From assembly GCA_009930445.1 (NCBI GenBank), contig RZYD01000002.1:1-41249 (forward strand): a stretch of 41,249 nucleotides of DNA, read 5' to 3'. This DNA is from Bacteroidia bacterium (GTDB taxonomy: Bacteria > Bacteroidota > Bacteroidia > Bacteroidales > BM520). The translations under genes and the position numbers were made by a program. Below, piece after piece: positions 1 to 8,559 of this stretch. The notes under the pieces were generated by a model. The model was not told the DNA's origin, searched no databases, and saw nothing but the letters and a program-made list of their open reading frames with translations. Numbering within the stretch: position 1 is the first letter of the stretch; every line of letters starts with the position of its first letter.

Positions 1-2350
1 TCATACTATCGTAAAGAACTTCAATAGCCTGAAATGCAGGTTTTCGACCCATAAAAGGAATATTAAGGGAAAAACCTGATTCATAATAAGTAGAATCCAC
101 CGAATATTTGAGCAGTCTGGGTTCCCTGAACCGATAAATACTGCCGTCCAATTCAATTTTTCGGTTTCGTTCGTTAATAAAATTCTGAACAATCTGCACC
201 ATTTCCTTTGCGTCAGCCGTGTCGCGGGAGTCGAGGAACAGGGTTAGTGAGTTCGTGTTTTGGGGTGAAAACGGCCGGTTTGTTTCCGTGATGGGCTTCA
301 CGAGATTGGCATGCAAAAAATCAGTGATAAGGAAAGAAATTTCATCATCAAGATCTCCGGGAAGGCGCTTTAATACCGTTCTCACCGGAACAGGAATATC
401 AGCAGAAGTGTTGTCCCCGTCGACTATATGTACCGCAACAAATTTTGTATCCAACGGATACCCCAGATCCGTCAGCATTTTTTGGGAAACAATCAAACCA
501 TAGTCCTGAGATGACCGAAAACCACTGATTTCACCTTTAATAACATTCGAAGGCTTAAGCAGTACCGACAAAAGTGGGTCTTCAATACTAATGGTACGGC
601 CTGTAATCAGGGGAAGGTCATATTTATCCTGCTGGACAAATTCAAGCGGGAAAATAGTAAATCCAGTAGCTTTATTCACTCCATATTTATCCAATGTTTC
701 GCGGTCGTCGTTCAATGCGTCGATAAGCACATCCACATCTGCCTGATAATCAGCAGGAACCGCCACATTAATAAAATTCACAAAAGGATCCTGCATTTTT
801 CTTCCGAGGTAAATCAGGCTGCCGTTGGCAAAACCAATCGCCATAAAAGTGACCAGCATAATCACAAAAACCGTCCAAAAATTCCGTAATCGGCTGTGAT
901 AACCCAAAAGTTCTATGCTTTCCTTTTCATAAAATAATTTAGTAAACTGCGGATTAAGTCCGGTACGGTCGGGAAGCCTACGCGTAAGCCAGAGAAAGAA
1001 AAAATACAGATAATCCTTCAGCCCTTTTCCTTCCTCCACGTATTCATAATCAGCAATTTTACTCCGAAAGGCGGCATCTTTGTCATCCACCGCGTGGTTT
1101 TTATCCACGGCCAATAATTTTTCGATATACTTCATGACCTGACGATCCGTGTAAGTATCTTTCGATTTTTTGCCAAAAGGAGTATTCCAGTTATGGCAAT
1201 TGGATTTAGTTTTTACCGAATCGGCAGAAGTTTCCTCTTTTTCGCCCGGTTCGGTTATTTTATGTGACAAAAGGTCGGTCAGATAGGCGATAAAATCAGC
1301 ATCAAAGAGCAGAGTATCGTCAGGTGTTCGCTCCAGTTCTTCAAGAAGTGCAGAAAGATAATCATTAACAGTAATATACTTTCTGTAGAAAAAACTACCT
1401 TCAGAATTCTGTCGCTGACGATAAAGCGCCTTCATTATTTTTGTGCGCAGAGCAATCATTTGTTCCTCAGCATCGCTATTCTTTATGAAAAGCCCACGGA
1501 TAGCCGATTTAAAATCATACGCCTGCGTTTGTTGGACTTCCTCTTCTGTATTCACAAAAATATGCTCCGGATGGATTGTCCCCTTTCCGTCGAGTTTAGT
1601 GATTACAACAATACGGTCGGCATACCTGACTGCCAGTTCAAGATCGTGGGAAACAATTACTGTGCTGGTGCTATCGTTTCCCGATTGGGTTGATTTTATA
1701 TAATCGTGCAGGATTCCCATCACCTCATAAGAGGTTTTCCGGTCGAGATTTCCGGTGGGTTCATCACCAAAAAGCACGCGATATTCCGGGATAAGTGCAC
1801 GGGCAAAAGCAATACGCTGACGTTGACCTCCACTCACATTCTGGGGACTAATAGTAATATCCAGATCGCCCAGACCCAGCGTTTTAAAAATCAGCAGAGC
1901 CTTCATATAGGCCTCCTCAAAGCAGTGGCCATTCAGCATATCGGTGATGCAGACATTTTCCAGGGCGGAAAAATTCGGCATCAGGTTAGTATTCTGAAAA
2001 ATGAAACTGTAATTGTCTTTACGAATGGTTTCACGTAAAGCCATATTTTCATCGGTGTCATCCCAAATATTGGGGTTGGTGATACTAATCCGTTCTATTT
2101 CACCTGTTTTGCTATTATAAAGGTTAAAATAAATCCGCATCGCCTCCTTATTCATATCGGAGGGAAATGTATCGTTCATCAATCCTATGGTTTCCAACAT
2201 CGTACTTTTACCGGCACCGGAAACACCTACGATAAAGGTTATTTCGCCCGGCCTGATATTCAAATTATCGATGGCCAGGACTTTACGCTCATTATTTGAT
2301 CCTGTGGCTTTATAGGCAAATGAGGAGTTTATTATTTCAATTACACTCAT
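1..2350 (-). CDS. ABC transporter ATPase fused to membrane helix and periplasmic domain (partial, MacB-like layout)
   Basis: The frame stays open from ATG 2350 to the window edge (783 codons, no stop), so the C-terminus is missing. Residues 1 to about 260 are a complete ABC nucleotide-binding domain: Walker A G42-T50 (GVSGAGKST), Q-loop Q119, signature VSGGQ at 172-176, Walker B ending D196-E197, switch H235. The LolD/MacB-like DEPTGNLD motif points to the MacB/LolCDE class. A polar linker of about 230 residues follows, then one hydrophobic helix at about 492-515, then a presumably periplasmic region from 516 onward. MacB has NBD, helix, periplasmic domain and three more helices; the last helices would lie outside the window. 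The linker is much longer than in MacB. It is the last gene seen of the surface operon, 33 nt after the TssR-like gene. A mechanotransmission role (moving envelope proteins rather than importing a solute) is inferred. Confidence 0.85.
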   Translation of the reverse strand, partial: MSVIEIINSSFAYKATGSNNERKVLAIDNLNIRPGEITFIVGVSGAGKSTMLETIGLMNDTFPSDMNKEAMRIYFNLYNSKTGEIERISITNPNIWDDTDENMALRETIRKDNYSFIFQNTNLMPNFSALENVCITDMLNGHCFEEAYMKALLIFKTLGLGDLDITISPQNVSGGQRQRIAFARALIPEYRVLFGDEPTGNLDRKTSYEVMGILHDYIKSTQSGNDSTSTVIVSHDLELAVRYADRIVVITKLDGKGTIHPEHIFVNTEEEVQQTQAYDFKSAIRGLFIKNSDAEEQMIALRTKIMKALYRQRQNSEGSFFYRKYITVNDYLSALLEELERTPDDTLLFDADFIAYLTDLLSHKITEPGEKEETSADSVKTKSNCHNWNTPFGKKSKDTYTDRQVMKYIEKLLAVDKNHAVDDKDAAFRSKIADYEYVEEGKGLKDYLYFFFLWLTRRLPDRTGLNPQFTKLFYEKESIELLGYHSRLRNFWTVFVIMLVTFMAIGFANGSLIYLGRKMQDPFVNFINVAVPADYQADVDVLIDALNDDRETLDKYGVNKATGFTIFPLEFVQQDKYDLPLITGRTISIEDPLLSVLLKPSNVIKGEISGFRSSQDYGLIVSQKMLTDLGYPLDTKFVAVHIVDGDNTSADIPVPVRTVLKRLPGDLDDEISFLITDFLHANLVKPITETNRPFSPQNTNSLTLFLDSRDTADAKEMVQIVQNFINERNRKIELDGSIYRFREPRLLKYSVDSTYYESGFSLNIPFMGRKPAFQAIEVLYDSM

Positions 2351-2383
2351 TAGAATAGAAGTAAAAAAGTTATATAAAAAAAG

Positions 2384-4888
2384 TTATCTCATGAACGGAA
2401 ATTTATCAATAGGGATCCAATAAGCAGTAAAAGTTTTGAATGCACGTGTTCCGTAAGTCTCGTATGTTACACCCTCGAGCGCAGTACGAGCTGAACGTAC
2501 ACCCCGGTAAATCACCCGAAGTTCTTCAACTGAGCATCGGTCTTCGAGCTCCACATCACGGATACGCATATTTAATACATTGGCATAATTGGAAGAAAAA
2601 CGTATTCCGGGGCAGTCGATAATCTGCTCAAAAAGGCTTCCAATCTGCATATTATCCAAGTCACCTTCACTATCGCCGGCATAGGTGCGGGCCAGATCAA
2701 TCAGGGTTGTATGGAGCAGAACGCGCTGCCGGCGGTTATCGGAGCCACCGGAGACAAACGCCCGTTCAACGCGACGCAGATCTCTGACCAGCTGAATTTT
2801 CGACGAAGAGGAGGCAAGCACATCAAAGGCCCACAACGAAAATTCTGAATTTACAGCTTTCAGCGGAGCATAGCCCTCAAAATACATCTGCACTTTCCCA
2901 CTGAGCATCCATTCCAGGTTCTGAGTAAATTCTTCGGAATCAGGAGAACAATTACAGATATCCTGAATCTGTTCAATAATATAGCTTAACCCCCGAAAAT
3001 CGGCTTCTGTAAGGTTTGTAATCTTATATTTTACCTTAATTTCTTCCCACGACTTTCCACCATACAAAAGATCGTAAAGCATGGAGAGCAAAACGGAAGT
3101 ATTTTCAGCCGACTTATCGATACTTTTAATAATATTTTGTGTAAGCACCGGGCCGCTCATATCGGAACCTGTATTATAGACAACTGTATTCGCAAGAATA
3201 TTTTTATTCAGTGACAGGGTTTTTGTAGAAGGATTATCTACCAGGGAGAGTTCGTCACGGATGGCACCGGGTTGCGATGTTAAATAAATGCTCCGAGCCG
3301 ATTCCTCTGCCAGAAAATGCATCTGATTTTTAAAATCATGGTAAGAAGAATCACCGGCAACGCCTGACTCTGCCGGGTCTTTATAATGCGTTTGATAGGC
3401 AATAAAATGGGCTTTCAGGCGGGTCATACTTTCCACAATCTCTTCTTCTGTAATGGTTGTCCAATCATCCTCCCGCTGATGGTCGCCGGCATCTCCAATC
3501 AATATTATCAAATTGTTTTGATCTTGTTTTTCGGCCAACACATCTTCGAGTGCGTTATAGAGTCCATAGTAAACCGCTTCACACACATCCCGGTCATTGG
3601 CGTTTTTAGCTGATGAAAAAACCGACCCCAGCCAGGAAGAAAGTTGTTGATAGTTCTGTGTCAGCGAGAAAGTCTCAAGTGCATAATCCTCCTCCGGGGC
3701 GTCGCGGTATACCACAGAACCCCAGTTTACAATTATCCGGTTCGGGTTGTCCGGATCAGAATAACGGGCGTTGGAGTTAATACGACTGGCACTTTGATTA
3801 ATCGCATCCACTACAGCCGGGAAATAGGGTCCCATGCTATAAGTGCCATCAATTACAAATACAACATTTAGGTTATTAATGGTGGAAGAAGTATAATCAT
3901 CACGGATCGACTCAATCAGTTTCATCATGGCGCGGCCTGATTCGTCCTTAATATCGCCAAGAACCCCAACCTTAATCACACCGGTTTCATCGGTGCGGCT
4001 TAAAAAAGGTAAACGAAATTTTGACGGATTCCAAGAGGTAGTCAAAAAGTCATCATCTTTCCATACAATGGGATTATTTTGCTGGCGGCGAGCCTGTTCA
4101 CTCAGGACCGAATAAGTCGTATTTTCTTTATAGCGATTAGCCCACTGCAGGTCATCAAACAAAGTTGCCGGCGCATTTTTGCTTTTTCGGATCTGTGCAG
4201 CCGATTCGTTGTAGTTTGGCTGAAGACAGCCACGGCTATCCCATGCAGTCAAATATTTTTTATGAATCCACCCAAAAATCTGTTCTTTAAAATAAGCCTC
4301 GACATCGGTAGAGCAGTCTTCCCGTTGTCCAAGTAAAACCGTACTATCGGTTTCCTTATAAACATAACAAATCGTATACACATTGATACTTTCTCCTTCT
4401 GAAAAAGGGATTGTCAGGCCGGGATCCTTAAAAAACTGTCGGGAGGTGTTTTCTTTTTCAAGGTTTTCGAGCGTGTTAATAATCATAGCTTTTTTTGCCA
4501 CACGATTTGCTTTACGAATACAGCGGGACAGAAGTGCCAGGTTTTCTTTTTTCATCCATCCCACAACGTTAGCCGGGTTGTCGGGATGCACAACTTTAAC
4601 AAAATCATTTGTTTCTTCCTGAACCTTAAACATTTGCAAAAAATTCGCCCGGGAAGAAATCCCGGAAGAGGCAGTAGAACCTGAATATACCGGATTGCGA
4701 TCCCGATCAGAAAAAACATACCATTCGGTTCCACCCCGTGGATAATGCGTTTTACCCAAAATAGCCGCAGGATTCAAAATACTGTCAACAGAGGGGGTTC
4801 GTATCAAATCCTGAGCCGCCAGGTCAGGTGAAAAATAACAGGAGGCTATAAAAAGCATTCCTAACATCATTACATTAATCCTTCTCAT
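2384..4888 (-). CDS. Exported SH3-like / von Willebrand A protein, TssR-like
   Basis: This 834-residue exported protein has an N-terminal hydrophobic segment with a lipobox-like I14-A15-S16-C17, although a later AAQ site would also suit signal peptidase I. Residues about 35-240 look like bacterial SH3-type modules. Residues about 340-560 form a von Willebrand A domain: the MIDAS loop reads D347-G-T349-Y-S351 and a second metal-site loop has D466 (GDAGD). The rest is mixed helical sequence without a recognised motif. SH3 plus VWA at this length resembles TssR, a Bacteroidetes type VI secretion (T6SSiii) protein; this is recognition by eye. No sheath, Hcp, ClpV or baseplate gene is present in the window, so a T6SS role is not supported here. 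The gene lies 21 nt after the 829-residue gene and 33 nt before the ABC fusion, suggesting a periplasmic or lipid-anchored partner of the transporter. Confidence 0.75.
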   Translation of the reverse strand: MRRINVMMLGMLFIASCYFSPDLAAQDLIRTPSVDSILNPAAILGKTHYPRGGTEWYVFSDRDRNPVYSGSTASSGISSRANFLQMFKVQEETNDFVKVVHPDNPANVVGWMKKENLALLSRCIRKANRVAKKAMIINTLENLEKENTSRQFFKDPGLTIPFSEGESINVYTICYVYKETDSTVLLGQREDCSTDVEAYFKEQIFGWIHKKYLTAWDSRGCLQPNYNESAAQIRKSKNAPATLFDDLQWANRYKENTTYSVLSEQARRQQNNPIVWKDDDFLTTSWNPSKFRLPFLSRTDETGVIKVGVLGDIKDESGRAMMKLIESIRDDYTSSTINNLNVVFVIDGTYSMGPYFPAVVDAINQSASRINSNARYSDPDNPNRIIVNWGSVVYRDAPEEDYALETFSLTQNYQQLSSWLGSVFSSAKNANDRDVCEAVYYGLYNALEDVLAEKQDQNNLIILIGDAGDHQREDDWTTITEEEIVESMTRLKAHFIAYQTHYKDPAESGVAGDSSYHDFKNQMHFLAEESARSIYLTSQPGAIRDELSLVDNPSTKTLSLNKNILANTVVYNTGSDMSGPVLTQNIIKSIDKSAENTSVLLSMLYDLLYGGKSWEEIKVKYKITNLTEADFRGLSYIIEQIQDICNCSPDSEEFTQNLEWMLSGKVQMYFEGYAPLKAVNSEFSLWAFDVLASSSSKIQLVRDLRRVERAFVSGGSDNRRQRVLLHTTLIDLARTYAGDSEGDLDNMQIGSLFEQIIDCPGIRFSSNYANVLNMRIRDVELEDRCSVEELRVIYRGVRSARTALEGVTYETYGTRAFKTFTAYWIPIDKFPFMR

Positions 4889-4909
4889 ACGCGTTGTATA
4901 AATTCTATT

Positions 4910-7399
4910 TTAATACAAAACAATCTGATTATTACACTCATTTACAGGGATACCTTTCCCCATCGATATTTCTTTATACTGATCAGCACGCAAATGAACA
5001 AAAACATTATACTGTTTATTTGCCACAGGTACATCCAGGCAATATGTGTTGGTTAAACTTAAAATAAGATCCTGAATAATCGAATTATCTGAACTCTCAA
5101 CATAGCCCGGGATTCGATAGTAAGTGGCATCCACCGGAAGGAAATAGAAATTAACATAACGACGGGCAGCATTCATACGCTGATCGATGGAGAAGGATTC
5201 ACCCATAACCTTCTGCAGGTTGTGAATATCCTCTTCAAAATCCTCAATGGCCGAATTATACTTATTAGTCACCTCGCCGACAAATTCATCAAATTCTGTG
5301 GCATCAAATATTTTAAATTGCAGTTGCTGACTACCCAAAACCTCAAAATTACAGAAAACAACCGGCCTGTTAATTTCTGTGCTAATGTAAATAAGAATTT
5401 CTTCGTTCTCGAAGCGCGCTTTCCGGTAAATCTTTCGTAATTCGTTTACCAGATCCTTCCGTGATTTTGCATCATCGCGTCCCTTTAGTGTTACATAAAC
5501 GAAATTAAAAGGAGGCAGCTTTTCAACCGCCAGATTCAATTGCTGGTTTTCGATACAACCGCTGGAGGCCAGTATCGTATCCAGGGGCAAGTGTAACTGG
5601 TTATTGTTAACATCATTATACTTCTCACAATCAACAAATTGCACCTCTACACCGAAAGGTTTACGGATACTAAGCTCGCCACTTGCCCGCATCAATGGGT
5701 CGGAAGGTACTTTTACCTTCATCCGTTTGCTTCGGCCGGCGGTAATACGAATTTTTTCAGGCCGGGTCATCCACTCGCCGGTAAGCTCAACACGCAGTTT
5801 TTGACGAAATGTTGAAGAGGTAGCCAGAGTAAAGGCTGCTTTTTGCTTCGAACCCCGGTATTTGACCGACGACTTTGTGGGTTTGTACAATTCGGTTTTA
5901 TTAAGTTTCGGATAGGGATAATACGCATTTTTGGGTGGTTTTATGTTAAAAACCAACCCGCCCTGAATGCCTATACTCCGATGAGTCACCTGATTATTTG
6001 TTAAAAAATTCGTAGATTCCCCAACTTCTGATGAGAGCAACAAATTATCATCCGGGGAATTAACTGCTGTCAGACTAAAATTCAGCACCGGACCAAGATA
6101 TAGCTCAATAGAAGGAGTTACAGGATAATAAAGATTTATCGCAGTGAAAGCACTAAAGTTGAAATCATTATATTCAGAATGCAGATCACCTGCCTGAAAA
6201 GTAGTATCCTGAAAGAAACCATATTCTGGCAAATCATCCACAATTAAGTACGAAGTATCACTGATCGCGTTGTTCCAGAAAGCATATTTTCCGGTATAGC
6301 TGTAAGTTCCATAATTATCGGCGACAAGGGATGAAGTAAGAAAATTTAGTTTCACGCCAACAGCAATTCCAAGACGGAAATTTCGCTTCACAGGGTAACG
6401 TTTTCGGGCCTCATGGACACGCTTTGCCAAAGGCTTCCATTTTTGACCAAAGGCATAGTTAAAATGCAGGCCCAGAGGTATCGAAATTAAATTTATCGCA
6501 TACTCCTGCTGCACATTGCTGGCGTTGATAAAACGCTGATAGGAATAACCATCCCTGTCGGTGGCTTGTATTTTCCAGAAATAGGAATCAAGAAGCAAGC
6601 TGCTTTTCTGCCCCTGATACTCAACACCGGCCAATACACCGGCTTTCCACTGGTGATGTCCCATCACATCCCATTTCATCAGCAATCCGGTGCTTTTCAC
6701 CGTTCCTACACCGGAAGAAAAAGCGCCATAACTTTCCGGTGAATTGGTAACTTTCATGGTATTGGAACCTATAGCGCCCTGAATGGCAACGGATTGAGGC
6801 ACCATGCGGTTAACCCATTGGCCCGGAGCAAGAGCACTTCGCGATTCTTCAATCATTAGAATACGATACGAATCGCCATCATAAAGCACCGATAGTTTCA
6901 AGCGAGTAAACGGGTCAAAATGAATACGGGGGGGGGAATCCATCCCAAAGTCAATGTCCAGAAATTTTTCTACCTCAATTTCATAGAGAATGCTTTCATT
7001 TCTATGCACAACTTTTAATAAATGAGGGCTGTAAACAAATGTGCGAAGCCCTTGAGGATACTGCTCGGCAATTATATCGCAATACGCTTGCACCGTAACG
7101 TACTCGGGGCTTCCCGGGTAATGATACACATCATTAAAAACCATAACATCGGGAGATGCGAATGATTCCATGAACCGGTCGATAACACGTTCATCAATCC
7201 GGTTAACCATTAAATCCGGGTCATATTTCCCAAGGGAACTCGATTCACTGAATGTAATAAGAAAATTACGTAAACCGGGGGGTAATTCCTGACTAAAAGC
7301 CTTCCCAACGGGGAATAATAAAAAAGTCAGGACAGCGATCCTGGATAAAATATCTTTCATATGTTTCGCATTAATACTAATCATCACTATCTTTTTCAT
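4910..7399 (-). CDS. Outer-membrane beta-barrel protein with unknown C-terminal region (829 aa)
   Basis: I do not recognise a named family. The longest frame starts at 7399 and overlaps the preceding gene by 23 nt, but ATG 7360 (residue 14) gives a cleaner signal peptide ending in AFSQ and a 16-nt gap, so 7360 is the likely start. After the signal peptide, residues about 30-190 form a globular module resembling the one at the same place in the 527-residue protein of this operon. Residues about 200-490 have alternating, aromatic-rich strands typical of a Bacteroidetes outer-membrane barrel, with a later GGLVFNI strand. Residues about 490-829 begin with a basic Pro/Lys-rich stretch and continue as an alpha/beta region with no recognisable catalytic motif. 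Likely an outer-membrane component facing the periplasm through its extra region (inference). Confidence 0.7.
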   Translation of the reverse strand: MKKIVMISINAKHMKDILSRIAVLTFLLFPVGKAFSQELPPGLRNFLITFSESSSLGKYDPDLMVNRIDERVIDRFMESFASPDVMVFNDVYHYPGSPEYVTVQAYCDIIAEQYPQGLRTFVYSPHLLKVVHRNESILYEIEVEKFLDIDFGMDSPPRIHFDPFTRLKLSVLYDGDSYRILMIEESRSALAPGQWVNRMVPQSVAIQGAIGSNTMKVTNSPESYGAFSSGVGTVKSTGLLMKWDVMGHHQWKAGVLAGVEYQGQKSSLLLDSYFWKIQATDRDGYSYQRFINASNVQQEYAINLISIPLGLHFNYAFGQKWKPLAKRVHEARKRYPVKRNFRLGIAVGVKLNFLTSSLVADNYGTYSYTGKYAFWNNAISDTSYLIVDDLPEYGFFQDTTFQAGDLHSEYNDFNFSAFTAINLYYPVTPSIELYLGPVLNFSLTAVNSPDDNLLLSSEVGESTNFLTNNQVTHRSIGIQGGLVFNIKPPKNAYYPYPKLNKTELYKPTKSSVKYRGSKQKAAFTLATSSTFRQKLRVELTGEWMTRPEKIRITAGRSKRMKVKVPSDPLMRASGELSIRKPFGVEVQFVDCEKYNDVNNNQLHLPLDTILASSGCIENQQLNLAVEKLPPFNFVYVTLKGRDDAKSRKDLVNELRKIYRKARFENEEILIYISTEINRPVVFCNFEVLGSQQLQFKIFDATEFDEFVGEVTNKYNSAIEDFEEDIHNLQKVMGESFSIDQRMNAARRYVNFYFLPVDATYYRIPGYVESSDNSIIQDLILSLTNTYCLDVPVANKQYNVFVHLRADQYKEISMGKGIPVNECNNQIVLY

Positions 7400-8540
7400 C
7401 TGTTTGCAGATAAAACAAAGAGGAACAGTTGTTTTCTGCTGTATTAATTACTTCCACACCATATTCAAACAATTCGGTATTTACCGGATGGTCGAGAAGG
7501 ATAAAATTTTGTGTTGTAGCGGCTTTCCAAACGGTGTCGGCAGGTTGGTTTTTTACGGTAACAGCCCAATGGTAAGCCATGTTCTCTGATTGTCCAACCA
7601 GACATACTAACATCCGGCTATCGTTTGGTTTTTGTATTAATGAACCCTTATCGGGTGATTTGTAAGTTAATACAAGAAACGAACGCGATGTAGAGGCACT
7701 GCAACCATTTTCATCTGTAACGGTTAAGTTGATTTCGAGTTGCCGTGGAGTGAAAGTCTGTCCACAATCAAGAAGGACTTCATAGCTATTACCGGATGCG
7801 AAGGCACATAAAGCATTTTCTGGTTGAGCCACACTCCATTCATACGCCGCGTAATTACCCCCGGAAAAAAACTTCACATTGCGTTGAAAAGAACAGGCAA
7901 TTTCTTCGCCTTCGATCCAGGGTTCAGGTACATTAAGGATCTCCACCTGCTGATGGCTGGAGGCAAGACATCCATTTTCATCCACACCACTCAGTTCTAC
8001 GCGGTAATTCCCCGGTGCACAATAAAAATGGGAAGCATTTTCATACACCGATGAATCCGGGCAGGCTGCATCACCGAAGCTCCAGTGCCATGACTTAAAA
8101 AGATCCGCATTTTCAGAAATGTTGGTAAAATGCGTAGCCTCACCAAAACATTGTCCGGAATAAATAAAACTAACCGGATGTTGGGCATTCACTTCGAGCA
8201 AAGCAGCCTGGCTAATGAACACATGGCTGCCAATATGAACCTCACAACGGTATTGATTTCCGGTATATGAAATTGGGATTGAAAAAATCCGTAACATATT
8301 GCCATTGACCAGATACTGGCTCCCTGTTGTTAGTTGCATCCAACCGGATCCGGAGTTTTCAAACCAGTAGTACGACATCGGCAGCTGGTTAAATTCTGTT
8401 GTATCGGTTTCTACCCTAAAGCTATGGCTGGCATTTTCGCAAACGGTGGCAGGTTCCGGCTGGATGGAAAAAACCAATTGTTGTGCTTCAGCACCGATTA
8501 TGAACATCATTATTCCCAATAAAATAATATATTTTTTCAT
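7377..8540 (-). CDS. Exported Ig/PKD-like domain protein without T9SS sorting domain (387 aa)
   Basis: A signal peptide (hydrophobic residues 4-16, GAEAQ site near 20) is followed by an Ig-like domain (about 22-115), a PKD domain with the hallmark WSFGD near 150-155, a second PKD/Ig-like module (about 205-290), and a terminal strand-rich module. The terminal module resembles the one just before the sorting domain in the 581-residue protein of the same operon. Unlike that protein, this one ends in acidic residues (DEKDSDD) with no YPNP-type sorting domain, so it is probably periplasmic or released by another route. It lies 19 nt after the 527-residue gene. PKD domains usually act as spacers or binding modules; no catalytic motif was seen. 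Confidence 0.8.
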   Translation of the reverse strand: MKKYIILLGIMMFIIGAEAQQLVFSIQPEPATVCENASHSFRVETDTTEFNQLPMSYYWFENSGSGWMQLTTGSQYLVNGNMLRIFSIPISYTGNQYRCEVHIGSHVFISQAALLEVNAQHPVSFIYSGQCFGEATHFTNISENADLFKSWHWSFGDAACPDSSVYENASHFYCAPGNYRVELSGVDENGCLASSHQQVEILNVPEPWIEGEEIACSFQRNVKFFSGGNYAAYEWSVAQPENALCAFASGNSYEVLLDCGQTFTPRQLEINLTVTDENGCSASTSRSFLVLTYKSPDKGSLIQKPNDSRMLVCLVGQSENMAYHWAVTVKNQPADTVWKAATTQNFILLDHPVNTELFEYGVEVINTAENNCSSLFYLQTDEKDSDD

Positions 8541-8559
8541 CCGTCAATAGTATCAAAGG

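Noticed and set aside
2384..4888. A type VI secretion locus, because of the TssR-like protein.
   Set aside because: No TssB/C, Hcp, ClpV, VgrG or baseplate gene occurs in the window; neighbours are T9SS and barrel proteins.
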